Shown here one piece after another: positions 15,289 to 23,792 of a stretch of 64,000 nt of DNA. The stretch lies in contig NZ_CP032099.1 in the NCBI RefSeq assembly GCF_003544835.1, forward strand, positions 186,001 through 250,000. The letters run 5' to 3'. This DNA is from Aliarcobacter skirrowii CCUG 10374. Lineage in GTDB: Bacteria; Campylobacterota; Campylobacteria; Campylobacterales; Arcobacteraceae. Within the stretch, counting starts at the first letter, position 1, and each line of letters starts with the position of its first letter. The notes beneath the pieces were generated by a model. That model made no database searches, was not told the origin of the DNA, and saw only the letters and a program-made list of their open reading frames with translations. Position numbers and translations under genes: made by a program.

Positions 15289-16515
15289 TTACTCAAAAAA
15301 CTTTAAAACTGTTTGTATAACTGTAGCATTTATTAAATCTACAAAAAATGCTCCACAAAGAGGAACTATTAAAAATGCTTTATGAGAAGATCCATACATA
15401 TTTGTAATTGCTTGCATATTTGCAACTGCTGTAGGAGTTGCTCCTAAACCAAAACCACAATGACCAGTTGCTAAAACACTTGCATCATAATTTTTACCCA
15501 TAGTTCTAAATGTTACAAAATATGCATATAAAATCATAATTAAAACTTGTGAAACTAAAATCACAGTTAAAGCACCAGCTAGATTTGATAGTTGCCAAAG
15601 TTTAAGTGAAAGTAGAGCCATTGCTAAATATAAAGATAATGAAGCATTTCCAAAAACATCAATTGCTCTATCAAAAATCTCAATTTTTAATATATTTTCT
15701 AAAAAATTTCTTAAAATTACACCACCTGCAAGTGCCCAGACAAAAGTAGGTAGTTCAAGTGCACTTCCTTTTGCAAAGTTTGTCATAAAATCAGCAAATG
15801 CTAAACAAGCTGCAAATAGAGCTAAAGTTGATATTGCACTATTTGTAGTAATTAATCTTACCTCTTGAGGATACTCAAAAGGAACAAATTCATCAATTAC
15901 TTTCTCATTTTTTAAGTCATCTTCTTTTCTAGATTTTTCACTAGCAAGCTTATATCTATTTATTAAAAATTTTGCTAAAGGTCCACCAATAAGTCCACCC
16001 ATTACAAGACCAAAAGTTGCAGCTGCCATTCCTAAAGCCATAGCGCCTTCAATTGCATATTTTGTCTCTAAAATTTCTCCCCAAGCTCCAGCTGTTCCAT
16101 GTCCACCAGTTAGTGAAACAGAACCAGCTATAAGACCAATAAGTGGATCAATTCCTAATAGTGTAGCAAGAGATATTCCAACAAAGTTTTGAATTATAAT
16201 AAAACCAGAAACTACAAAAAGAAAAATAAAAAGAGATTTCCCACCCTCTTTTAGTTTTGCAAAATTTGCACTAAGTCCAATTGATATAAAAAATATAAGC
16301 ATAAAACTTGTTTGAAGTTCGCTACTAGTTGTTATACTATGACCCCAAAAATTATATACAAAAGTAGAAATAGTAGCTGCCACAAGACCACCAGCAACAG
16401 GTTCTGGTATATTATATCTTCTTAAAAACTCAATTTTATTTACTAAAAATTTACCAATAAGCAAAACTATAACAGCTGCAATTAGTGTATAGTAGGCATT
16501 AAATGTGAAATTCAT
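15289..16515 (-). CDS. gltS: Sodium/glutamate symporter GltS
   Basis: GltS imports glutamate with sodium across the inner membrane. The 408 residues are mostly hydrophobic, with about ten membrane segments in two inverted halves separated by a charged cytoplasmic loop (about 188-218). The family re-entrant loop motifs are present: SLTGGHGTAGAWG near 133-145 in the first half and ATGHCGFGLGATPTAVANM near 350-368 in the second. Length matches E. coli GltS (401). An AAGGAGAA site precedes the ATG. ruvX is 24 bases further on the same strand. Confidence 0.95.
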   Translation of the reverse strand: MNFTFNAYYTLIAAVIVLLIGKFLVNKIEFLRRYNIPEPVAGGLVAATISTFVYNFWGHSITTSSELQTSFMLIFFISIGLSANFAKLKEGGKSLFIFLFVVSGFIIIQNFVGISLATLLGIDPLIGLIAGSVSLTGGHGTAGAWGEILETKYAIEGAMALGMAAATFGLVMGGLIGGPLAKFLINRYKLASEKSRKEDDLKNEKVIDEFVPFEYPQEVRLITTNSAISTLALFAACLAFADFMTNFAKGSALELPTFVWALAGGVILRNFLENILKIEIFDRAIDVFGNASLSLYLAMALLSLKLWQLSNLAGALTVILVSQVLIMILYAYFVTFRTMGKNYDASVLATGHCGFGLGATPTAVANMQAITNMYGSSHKAFLIVPLCGAFFVDLINATVIQTVLKFFE

Positions 16516-16539
16516 AAGTTCTCCTTTTTAAACTATTTA

Positions 16540-16926
16540 TTATTTTTTACTTAAATTTATATATCTTTCTAAAATTATTTTTGCAGCAATTGAGTCAATT
16601 CTTCCATCTCTTACTTGTTTTACTTCACCTTTCATAAGCTCTTTTGCCTCTATTGAGCTAAGATTTTCTTCACAAAATTCAAAAGGAATTTTAAGTTCTA
16701 GTAGGTTTGTAAAGTGTTTTATTCTGTTTTGAGTATCTATATTTGAGCTTGGAAGTCCAATAATTAGTTTTTCAATTTGCCACTCTTTTAAAAAATTGGT
16801 TACTTCAAGAGCAGCTTGATTTCTATTTTTCCTAATAATAGCATTTTGTGGAGTTACAATATCACTCATAAGAGAGATTGCAACCCCAACTCTTTTTAGA
16901 CCAACATCAATTGAAGCTAATCTCAA
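16540..16926 (-). CDS. ruvX: Putative pre-16S rRNA nuclease / Holliday junction resolvase YqgF (RuvX)
   Basis: 128 residues with the RNase H-like fold of YqgF: LASIDVGLKRVGVAIS (3-18, first catalytic Asp7), LIIGLPSS (near 54-61), the conserved Glu in FCEENLSSIEA, and DGRIDSIAAKIILERYI at the end (last catalytic Asp). In E. coli YqgF processes the 5' end of 16S rRNA; the resolvase role is the older proposal. The start overlaps the upstream MTHFR-family stop by 4 bases. Confidence 0.9.
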   Translation of the reverse strand: MRLASIDVGLKRVGVAISLMSDIVTPQNAIIRKNRNQAALEVTNFLKEWQIEKLIIGLPSSNIDTQNRIKHFTNLLELKIPFEFCEENLSSIEAKELMKGEVKQVRDGRIDSIAAKIILERYINLSKK

Positions 16927-17837
16927 TCTAAAATCTCACTTGCAACTTCAAATTTATTGTTTGCAGTCATTAGATGAATTTTTGGATGAATTTTATTAAT
17001 CTCTTTAAATAGATTTTTGCTCAATTGCATTCCAACTTTATACTCCTCTTCTTCACTAATACTATGAGCTCGTTCAAGTTCATCTATCCAAAATTGAGGG
17101 ACATGAATTCCTGGAACTTGTGCAGATAAAAATAGTGCAGTTCTTAGTTTTGTAATAGGAAATAGCCCAAGTATTAGTTGTGATTTTTTCTTATCACCTT
17201 CTACATTCTCTTTTGCAATTTCAAAGCTTTCAAGTAGTTTTTTTACATTTTCAATGTCAAAAACAGGTTGAGTTATAACTCCAACAGCACCGTTTTGAAT
17301 CTTTAAATTCATCTTTTTTTCCAAACTCCCAAAATTTTTAGCATATGCATTTACAACTGCAAATGGAAATATCTGTTTTGGTTCAATTTTAAAAGGACGT
17401 CCAGCAAAATCCATACCATAGTTAAAAGATTTAATCATCTTTAAAAGCATTAAAGAGTTTGCTTCAAAAACACCTTTACTATTTGGTTGATCACTCATTT
17501 TTGCAGGATCTCCTGTAAGAGCTAAAATTGCTCTAATATCAAAATCATTTGCTCCTAGTAAATCAGATTGTAAAGCAATTTTATTTCTATCTCTCATTGT
17601 CATTGTTGCAATTACTGGTTTTTTAAACTCTGTTTGAAGTTTTAAAGCAGCAAAAAGTGAGTTATATTTTAATTTTGCCAAAGGATTATCTGTACAAGTA
17701 AAGCCATCAACTTTTGAATCTATTTTAAATTTTTTAATTTTTTCTACAATATTGTGCATTGATGGTTCGTGTTGAGGTGTTGTTTCAAGTGTTAAGTATT
17801 TACCATCTTGAAGTTTAGAAATTAGTGTTTCAAACAT
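16923..17837 (-). CDS. Methylenetetrahydrofolate reductase family protein
   Basis: 304 residues of the FAD-dependent MTHFR family: LTLETTPQHEPS at the first strand (Glu18 region), VDGFTCTDNPLAKL, ATMTMRDRN (the RDRN block that aligns with the MetF folate site), and IRAILALTGDP (flavin loop). PFKFPFAV-like segment and AVGVITQPVFD follow. Normal length. It may not be the main MetF, since the glycine-rich N-terminal motif FEFFPP of MetF is replaced by LETTPQ. AAGGAAAG precedes the ATG; TATAAT on the minus strand (17887-17882) is its likely -10 box. ruvX overlaps downstream. Confidence 0.8.
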   Translation of the reverse strand: MFETLISKLQDGKYLTLETTPQHEPSMHNIVEKIKKFKIDSKVDGFTCTDNPLAKLKYNSLFAALKLQTEFKKPVIATMTMRDRNKIALQSDLLGANDFDIRAILALTGDPAKMSDQPNSKGVFEANSLMLLKMIKSFNYGMDFAGRPFKIEPKQIFPFAVVNAYAKNFGSLEKKMNLKIQNGAVGVITQPVFDIENVKKLLESFEIAKENVEGDKKKSQLILGLFPITKLRTALFLSAQVPGIHVPQFWIDELERAHSISEEEEYKVGMQLSKNLFKEINKIHPKIHLMTANNKFEVASEILD

Positions 17838-17881
17838 AAAAAAGCTTTCCTTTTTAAACTATTTAGTTAAATTTGGCTAAT

Positions 17882-17887
17882 ATTATA
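17882..17887 (-). promoter_or_regulatory. -10 box (TATAAT) for the MTHFR-family gene
   Basis: Perfect TATAAT on the minus strand in the 80-base gap between divergent MTHFR-family and serB genes; start predicted near 17875. Confidence 0.5.
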
Positions 17888-17917
17888 CCCTTTAATATTT
17901 AAAGTTTTAGGATATTT

Positions 17918-18544
17918 ATGAAATTAGCAGTTTTTGATTTTGATTCAACACTTATGGATGGAGAAACTATAGATTTTCTTGCAGATGAGTTTGGAATTGG
18001 AAGTGAAGTAAAAAAAATAACAGAAGAGGCTATGAGTGGAAGATTGGATTTTTTTGAATCTTTAATTCAAAGAGTAGCACTTTTAAAGGGAATGGATTAT
18101 AAAAAAGTAGTTGATATTTGTGCAAATCTTCCTTTAATGACAGGTTCAAAAGAGATTGTAAAAGAGTTACAAAAAATGAATTATAAAGTTGTTTGTTTTA
18201 GTGGTGGATTTAGATTAGGAACATCACCTGCTAAATATAAATTGGGACTTGATGCAGATTTTTCAAATATTTTACACCAAAAAGATGGAGTTTTAACAGG
18301 ACTTGTTGGTGGTGATATGATGTTTGGCTACTCAAAAGGTGATATGATACAAAGACTTCAAGGTCTTTTAAAAATATCAAAAGAGGATACATTGGTTTGT
18401 GGAGATGGTGCAAATGATTTAAGTATGTTTGAAAAAGCTGATACAAGAGTTGCTTTTTGTGCAAAGGATATACTTAAAAAAGAGGCAAATATAATTGTTG
18501 ATACAAAAGATTTAACAAAAATTTTAGATTATATAAAGGCTTAA
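17918..18544 (+). CDS. serB: Phosphoserine phosphatase SerB
   Basis: SerB hydrolyses phosphoserine to serine, the last step of the route begun by SerA (55797-57383). The 208 residues show all HAD motifs: DFDSTLMDGET (nucleophile Asp7, general acid Asp9), SGGF (motif II Ser near 93), a Lys near 140, and GDGANDLSMF (motif IV, near 165-174). The helical cap (LADEFGIGSEVKKITEEAM) is of the SerB type; there is no N-terminal ACT domain. tal follows after 3 bases. Confidence 0.92.
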   Translation: MKLAVFDFDSTLMDGETIDFLADEFGIGSEVKKITEEAMSGRLDFFESLIQRVALLKGMDYKKVVDICANLPLMTGSKEIVKELQKMNYKVVCFSGGFRLGTSPAKYKLGLDADFSNILHQKDGVLTGLVGGDMMFGYSKGDMIQRLQGLLKISKEDTLVCGDGANDLSMFEKADTRVAFCAKDILKKEANIIVDTKDLTKILDYIKA

Positions 18545-18547
18545 GAG

Positions 18548-19540
18548 ATGAAAGAGTTTGAAGAGATAAATTACTCAATTTGGTGTGATTTTATTGAAAG
18601 AGATTTTTTAGAAAATAGATTTCAAGAGATTATAAATGATGGAACAATAAAAGGTGCAACATCAAATCCAGCTATTTTTGAATCATCAATTAAAAGTTCA
18701 AGCGCATATAAACAACAACTTTTAATGCTTCAAGCAAATGAGAATAAAGCAATTTATGAAGAGCTTGCTTTTACAGATATCAAAAGAGCAGCTGAACTTT
18801 TAGAACCACTTTATAAAAAAAACAATAACAATGGATTTATATCAATAGAGGTTGACCCACTTTTGTGTGATGATGCTTCTTTAACTATTGAAGAGGGATT
18901 AAGAATTCACAAATCTTTACACTCTGATAATGTTATGATAAAAATACCAGCAACACAAGCTGGTTATATTGCAATGAGAGAACTTACAAGTAGAGGAATT
19001 CATGTGAATGCTACTTTGGTTTTTTCACAAGAACAAGCAAAAATGTGTGCAATGGCACTTGATGAGGGAATAAAAGCTTCAAATAAAGATATAAAAGCTG
19101 TTATTTCTGTATTTGTTTCAAGATTTGATAGAGAAATTGATGGTGACTTAATCATAAAAGGTTTACCACACTCAAAACTTGGAATTATAAATGCAACAAA
19201 GTGTTACCATATAGTTGAAAAGTTTGAAAATAAAAATATTAGAACTCTTTTTGCAAGTACAGGTGTAAAAGGTAATGAACTAAGCCCTAGCTACTATGTT
19301 GATAATTTAATCTATCCAAATAGTATAAACACAGCACCACTTTCTACTATTGAAGCATGGCTTGAAATTGGTAAAAAAGAGCCTTCAGTTGTAATATCTG
19401 AAGCTGAATGTGATACATTTTTAGATCTTTTAGATAAAAATGGTTTCAATGTAGATAAAATATCTAACAAACTTTTAAATGATGGGCTTGAAGCTTTTAA
19501 AATATCATTTAAAGAGCTTTTAGAAAAAGTTAAAAATTAA
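18548..19540 (+). CDS. tal: Transaldolase
   Basis: Transaldolase moves a three-carbon ketol unit between sugar phosphates in the non-oxidative pentose phosphate route, which also supplies erythrose 4-phosphate to the DAHP synthase encoded next. The 330 residues carry GATSNPAIFESSI (near 36-48), FISIEVDPLL, and the Schiff-base Lys in VMIKIPAT (near 138-145); GIHVNATLVFS follows. Length fits the TalB-like group of actinobacteria and Campylobacterota. Probably cotranscribed with serB. Confidence 0.93.
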   Translation: MKEFEEINYSIWCDFIERDFLENRFQEIINDGTIKGATSNPAIFESSIKSSSAYKQQLLMLQANENKAIYEELAFTDIKRAAELLEPLYKKNNNNGFISIEVDPLLCDDASLTIEEGLRIHKSLHSDNVMIKIPATQAGYIAMRELTSRGIHVNATLVFSQEQAKMCAMALDEGIKASNKDIKAVISVFVSRFDREIDGDLIIKGLPHSKLGIINATKCYHIVEKFENKNIRTLFASTGVKGNELSPSYYVDNLIYPNSINTAPLSTIEAWLEIGKKEPSVVISEAECDTFLDLLDKNGFNVDKISNKLLNDGLEAFKISFKELLEKVKN

Positions 19541-19604
19541 TTTAATATTAAGATATATTGGATAAAATTTTTCCATTAATAAAAAATAAGAAAAGGTAGC
19601 AAAT

Positions 19605-20957
19605 ATGAAAAATTGGAGCCCAAGTAGCTGGAGAGAGTTCCCTATAAAACAACAACCAACATATAATGATATAAAAACTTTAAAAGAGGTTGAACAAGAG
19701 TTAGCTAGCTATCCTCCTTTAATTTTTGCTGGTGAAGCATTAAGTTTGAAAAAACAGCTTGCAAAAGTTGTAAATGGTGAGGCATTTTTACTTCAAGGTG
19801 GAGATTGTGCTGAGAGTTTTAGCTCTTTTAATGCACAAAATATCAAAGATCTGTTTAAAGTAATGATGCAAATGGCAGTTGTATTAACATTTTCAGGTGG
19901 TTGCCCTGTTGTAAAAGTTGGAAGGGTTGCTGGACAATTTGCAAAGCCAAGAAGTGCAGATTTTGAAGAGATAAATGGTCTTAGTCTTCCATCATATAGA
20001 GGAGATATCATAAATGATATGGATTTTACTCTCGATGCAAGAGAACCAAAAGCAAAAAAACTTTTAAAAGCATATAATCAAAGTGCTGCTACAATGAACC
20101 TTTTAAGAGCATTCTCAAGAGGTGGAATGGCTGATTTAAATCAAGTGCACTTATGGAATTTAGATTTTGTTAAAGACAATACTTTAGGTGCAAAATATGA
20201 AGAGATAGCAAATAAAATTAGTGAGAGTTTGGCATTTATGAAAGCTTGTGGAATAACAAGTGAAAATACTCCACAACTAAATCAAACAACACTATTTACA
20301 TCTCATGAAGCACTATTACTGAACTATGAAGAGGCACTTACAAGAAGAGATTCAATCACAGGTGATTGGTTTAACTGCTCTGCTCATATGCTTTGGATTG
20401 GAGATAGAACAAGAGAGCTTGATGGTGCTCATATTGAGTATTTTAGAGGAATTAAAAATCCAATTGGTTGTAAAGTTGGTCCATCAATGAAAGAGGATGA
20501 GCTAATTAAATTAATTGATGCTTTAAATCCAGACAATGAAGCTGGAAGATTAAACTTAATTGTTAGAATGGGTAATGAAAAAATTTCTGAACACTTCCCA
20601 AAACTTTTAGCAAGAGTTGAAAAAGAGGGTAAAAAAGTTTTATGGTCAAGTGATCCAATGCATGGAAATACTATAAAAGCTGAAAATGGATATAAAACAA
20701 GAGATTTTGAAGCTATTTTAGGTGAAGTAAAACAGTTCTTCCAAATTCATAAAGCTCAAGGATCATACGCTGGCGGAATTCATCTTGAGATGACTGGGCA
20801 AAATGTAACAGAGTGTACTGGAAGTAGATCATCTGCAATTAAACAAAGTGATTTAGCTAGTAGATATCATACGCAATGTGATCCAAGATTAAATGCTGAT
20901 CAAGCTTTAGAGTTATCATTTATGATAGCTGAAACTCTAAAAGAGGCCAGAAAATAA
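19605..20957 (+). CDS. aroG: 3-deoxy-7-phosphoheptulonate (DAHP) synthase, class II
   Basis: Condenses phosphoenolpyruvate and erythrose 4-phosphate in the first step of the shikimate pathway; AroA at 59963 acts later in it. The 450 residues are the class II (plant/mycobacterial) type: [17 protein letters not shown] at the start, [12 protein letters not shown] (near 61-72), [35 protein letters not shown] and [15 protein letters not shown]. Metal ligands Cys, His, Glu and Asp lie in these motifs. An AAAAGGTAG site precedes the ATG, and GGATAAAAT upstream could be the -10 region. Confidence 0.94.
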   Translation: MKNWSPSSWREFPIKQQPTYNDIKTLKEVEQELASYPPLIFAGEALSLKKQLAKVVNGEAFLLQGGDCAESFSSFNAQNIKDLFKVMMQMAVVLTFSGGCPVVKVGRVAGQFAKPRSADFEEINGLSLPSYRGDIINDMDFTLDAREPKAKKLLKAYNQSAATMNLLRAFSRGGMADLNQVHLWNLDFVKDNTLGAKYEEIANKISESLAFMKACGITSENTPQLNQTTLFTSHEALLLNYEEALTRRDSITGDWFNCSAHMLWIGDRTRELDGAHIEYFRGIKNPIGCKVGPSMKEDELIKLIDALNPDNEAGRLNLIVRMGNEKISEHFPKLLARVEKEGKKVLWSSDPMHGNTIKAENGYKTRDFEAILGEVKQFFQIHKAQGSYAGGIHLEMTGQNVTECTGSRSSAIKQSDLASRYHTQCDPRLNADQALELSFMIAETLKEARK

Positions 20958-20980
20958 GAGAAGGTTTTATCTTTTCTTAT
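20954..20980 (+). terminator. Hairpin between aroG and tsx, abutting the tsx start
   Basis: ATAAGAGAAG and CTTTTCTTAT make a 10-bp stem with one G-U pair and a 7-base loop. No T tract follows, so it is a weak terminator at best. It ends 8 bases before the tsx ATG and could influence tsx translation. Confidence 0.4.
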
Positions 20981-20988
20981 ACAATTTA

Positions 20989-21831
20989 ATGAATAAATAC
21001 ATTTTTTTAAATATCGTTTTTATAATAATTTTAATAAGCAATTCATTGTTTGCACAAAAGCCAGATGAAGTGGAAAATAAAAAATGGGCAAATTTAATTT
21101 TAATGAAAGGTATAAATCAAAGAGGTGGACCATATGCCTTTGATGATACTTATCTTGAATTTGAATTTGGTGGAAGATATGAATGGTTGGACTTATATGG
21201 ATATGTTGATTTTATAGATGTAATGAATAGTAAAAGTAGCGATAAGCACGGTGGCAATAATTTCTTTGTAGATATTGAGCCTAGAATTTCTATTGATTAT
21301 TTACTTGACAAAGATTTATCTTATAAAGCTTTAAAAGAGTTATATTTAGCATTTGATTACTATTATTCTGATGAGCCAAATGCAAAAGGTTTAAATATTC
21401 TTTGGATAGGAATTGGAAGTGATATAGAACTTCCTTTTTTAGGAAAAAGTGGAGTCAATTTTTATACTAGATATATAGATGAAAATTATGGAGCTAGTAA
21501 TGAACATAGCTTTGATGGTTATGTTGCTCATATTAATTGGTTTAAGCCAATCCATTTTTTTGGTAAAAATCGTTTTCTATCTTTTCAAGGATATATTGAC
21601 TACGAGTTTGGAAGTAAATTAAAAGCAGATAGTTTTGAAAGATATTACAGAACATCTGACTCTTTACAAGGTTATTTTGGGCTTTATTATCATGATAAAC
21701 ATTGGCTTTTTGGTTATGGATTAAAAGCATATAAAAATATGACCCAATGGAAAAATAATCAAGAATTAAACGGTAAAAGAACTAATACTACTGGATTTGG
21801 TCACTATTTTAGTTTAGGGTATAAGTTTTAA
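20989..21831 (+). CDS. tsx: Nucleoside-specific outer-membrane channel, Tsx/OmpK family
   Basis: Tsx-type porins let nucleosides cross the outer membrane. The 280 residues have a signal peptide (hydrophobic 4-20, ending SLFAQ) and the family core: WANLILMKGIN, YLEFEFGGRYEWLDLYGYVD, FFVDIEPRISIDYL, and the terminal aromatic beta strand HYFSLGYKF. The alternating strand pattern fits a 12-stranded barrel. No Shine-Dalgarno is seen; TATACA ends 5 bases before the ATG, so the message may be leaderless or served by coupling with aroG. Confidence 0.9.
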   Translation: MNKYIFLNIVFIIILISNSLFAQKPDEVENKKWANLILMKGINQRGGPYAFDDTYLEFEFGGRYEWLDLYGYVDFIDVMNSKSSDKHGGNNFFVDIEPRISIDYLLDKDLSYKALKELYLAFDYYYSDEPNAKGLNILWIGIGSDIELPFLGKSGVNFYTRYIDENYGASNEHSFDGYVAHINWFKPIHFFGKNRFLSFQGYIDYEFGSKLKADSFERYYRTSDSLQGYFGLYYHDKHWLFGYGLKAYKNMTQWKNNQELNGKRTNTTGFGHYFSLGYKF

Positions 21832-21868
21832 ATTATAAATTTCAGCTGTCAAGTGTTGTTTGATAACT

Positions 21869-21897
21869 TAAGAAAGATTTATAAAAAAATCTTCTTA
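21869..21897. terminator. Hairpin between tsx and the ArsC-family gene
   Basis: TAAGA-A-AGATTT pairs with AAATCTTCTTA (11 bp with one bulged A, 6-base loop). It lies 37 bases after the tsx stop and overlaps the last codons of the convergent ArsC-family gene. Confidence 0.5.
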
Positions 21898-22220
21898 TAC
21901 TCTTCCTCATTCCAAGCAACTACAAGTTTATCACCATACTCTATAACAGGTCTTTTAAAAAGCATAGGTTCATTTGCAAGATACTCTTTTTTAGCTTGTT
22001 CATCAAGATTTAACTCTTTTAAATTCATAGTTTTGTATTTAGTACCTTTTGAATTAAAAAGTATATTAATATCAACTTCTTGTGACCATTTTTTAACAGT
22101 TTCTAAATCTACTTTTGTAGTTTTAAAATCTACAAAATCAATCTCTATGTTGTGGTCTTTGAAAAACTTCAAAGCATTTCGCACACTTCCGCAAGTTTTT
22201 ATTCCATAAACTTTTATCAT
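21879..22220 (-). CDS. ArsC/Spx/YffB-family thioredoxin-fold protein
   Basis: 113 residues of the ArsC/Spx/YffB group. The start MIKVYGIKTCGSVRNALKFF gives a single active-site Cys10 in a CGS context, then FVDFKT and the C-terminal RPVIEYGDKLVVAWNEEEY (Arg-Pro motif) seen in YffB-like proteins. With CxxC absent, it is not a classical disulfide exchanger. YffB-type proteins are thought to be glutathione-dependent reductases of unsettled substrate. The gene follows gatC by 3 bases. True arsenate reduction is unlikely, as no ars genes are near. Confidence 0.82.
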   Translation of the reverse strand: MIKVYGIKTCGSVRNALKFFKDHNIEIDFVDFKTTKVDLETVKKWSQEVDINILFNSKGTKYKTMNLKELNLDEQAKKEYLANEPMLFKRPVIEYGDKLVVAWNEEEYKKIFL

Positions 22221-22223
22221 TTT

Positions 22224-22523
22224 TTACTCTATAATTTTTGGAACTACAAAGTAGTTGTCTTCACTTTTTGGTGCATTTTTTAAAATATTATCAGATATCT
22301 CTTTACTTGAAACTGCAACATCTTCTCTAAAAGGTGTTCCACCCTCAATTACACTTGCAATTGCCTCTACATTTGAAACATCAACTTCATTTAAGTTGTT
22401 TACAAATTCAAGCATTTGAGATATATCACTTTTTAACTGCTCTTTTTTATCATCTTCTATTTTCACACTAGAGAGTTTTTCTAATCTTGTTATTAAATTA
22501 TCATCTACAATAATATTTGACAT
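22224..22523 (-). CDS. gatC: Aspartyl/glutamyl-tRNA amidotransferase subunit C (GatC)
   Basis: GatC is the small subunit of GatCAB, which amidates misacylated Glu-tRNA(Gln) and Asp-tRNA(Asn). The 99 residues match: LEKLSSVKIEDDKKEQLKSD, MLEFVNNLNEVDVSNVE, and the tail TPFREDV...NAPKSEDNYFVVPKIIE. AAGGAAAAAT precedes the ATG. gatA and gatB are not in the window, so the complex is encoded at split sites, as in many bacteria. Confidence 0.93.
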   Translation of the reverse strand: MSNIIVDDNLITRLEKLSSVKIEDDKKEQLKSDISQMLEFVNNLNEVDVSNVEAIASVIEGGTPFREDVAVSSKEISDNILKNAPKSEDNYFVVPKIIE

Positions 22524-22566
22524 ATTTTTCCTTTATCTTAAAGTAAGTATTCTATCAAAAAAAAGT

Positions 22567-23688
22567 TTATTTGCCTCTTTTAGCATAAAAATCTTTTTTA
22601 AATTCCACCCAATTATCTTTTAAAATAGCCTCTCTTGCTTGTCTCATTAAATCTAAATAGTAGTGAATATTATGAATTGAAGCAAGTCTAAAATAGGTTA
22701 TTTCACCAGCTCTTAAAAGATGGTTTAAGTAAGCTCTTGTGAAATTTCTACAAGTATAACAAGAACAACTCTCATCTATTGGTTTAATATCCTCTTTAAA
22801 CTCTGCTTTTTTGATATTCAATCTTCCAAAACTAGTAAATAGTGTTCCATTTCTTGCATTTCTTGTAGGCATTACACAATCAAACATATCAACACCACGC
22901 TCTATATTTTCTATTAAATCCTCAGGTGTTCCAACTCCCATTAAATATCGGGGCTTTTCTTTTGGCATAAATTGTGTTGTCCACTCAACAGTTTCGTACA
23001 TATCTTGGTTTGGTTCACCAACGCTTAATCCACCAATTGCAAAACCATCATAATCTGTTAAACTACAAAGTTGTTCGGCACTTTGTTTTCTAAACTCTTT
23101 ATCTGTTCCACCTTGAATAATTGCAAAAATATTCTGATGTGTTCCAATACCACGAGATTTTTGCTCCATGTGATAAGTAATAGCTTCTTTTGCCCATTTT
23201 GTAGTTCTTTCAATTGATTTAGCAATTCTCTCTTTTGTATTTGGAAGTGCTACTAAATCATCTAAAATCATCATAATATCAGAGTTTAAATCATATTGTG
23301 TATCAAGTACACTTTTTGGTGTAAAGTAGTGACGGCTTCCATCAATATGAGATTTAAACATTATTCCATTTTCATCAGGTTTACTATTATCGCTTAGTGA
23401 AAAAGCTTGAAATCCTCCACTATCTGTTAAAAATGAGTTTGGAAATTTTGAAAAACCATGAAGTCCACCAAATTTTTTTATTAGTTTGCTTCCAGGTCTT
23501 AAATATAAGTGATAAGTATTTCCTAAGATTATTTTTGCTCCAAGTTCTAGCATATCGTTTGCATCAAGAGCTTTTACAGTTCCTTGAGTACCAACTGGCA
23601 TAAAAACAGGAGTTAAGATAGTGCTGTTGGCTGTTTTGATTGTACAAGCTCTTGCGCCTTGTGAAGTTGCATCGATTTTAAATTCCAT
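22567..23688 (-). CDS. tgt: tRNA-guanine transglycosylase (queuine/preQ1) Tgt
   Basis: Tgt replaces guanine 34 with preQ1 in tRNAs for Asp, Asn, His and Tyr. The 373 residues have [24 protein letters not shown], the active-site Asp in [12 protein letters not shown] (near 90-101), the second Asp in [14 protein letters not shown], and the zinc site CSCYTC plus a His in [10 protein letters not shown]. Length is normal. It runs in the same direction as gatC. Confidence 0.95.
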   Translation of the reverse strand: MEFKIDATSQGARACTIKTANSTILTPVFMPVGTQGTVKALDANDMLELGAKIILGNTYHLYLRPGSKLIKKFGGLHGFSKFPNSFLTDSGGFQAFSLSDNSKPDENGIMFKSHIDGSRHYFTPKSVLDTQYDLNSDIMMILDDLVALPNTKERIAKSIERTTKWAKEAITYHMEQKSRGIGTHQNIFAIIQGGTDKEFRKQSAEQLCSLTDYDGFAIGGLSVGEPNQDMYETVEWTTQFMPKEKPRYLMGVGTPEDLIENIERGVDMFDCVMPTRNARNGTLFTSFGRLNIKKAEFKEDIKPIDESCSCYTCRNFTRAYLNHLLRAGEITYFRLASIHNIHYYLDLMRQAREAILKDNWVEFKKDFYAKRGK

Positions 23689-23779
23689 AAATATTATAAA
23701 CCTTTTTGTAAATTAGGATTTTGTTTTAAATTAATAAAAAATAGATTCTATCAAAAATCTACTATTAAACTTTTTAAGA

Positions 23780-23785
23780 TATAAT
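23780..23785 (+). promoter_or_regulatory. -10 box (TATAAT) directly before the COG3400 gene
   Basis: TATAAT ends 7 bases before the ATG at 23793, so the expected start site falls on or next to the start codon. No Shine-Dalgarno lies between them, which suggests a leaderless message. Confidence 0.5.
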
Positions 23786-23792
23786 TTTGCCC

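Noticed and set aside
21879-22220. Arsenate reductase in an ars operon
   Set aside because: The fold is ArsC-like, but there is no arsR, arsB or acr3 nearby and the sequence fits the YffB/Spx branch better.
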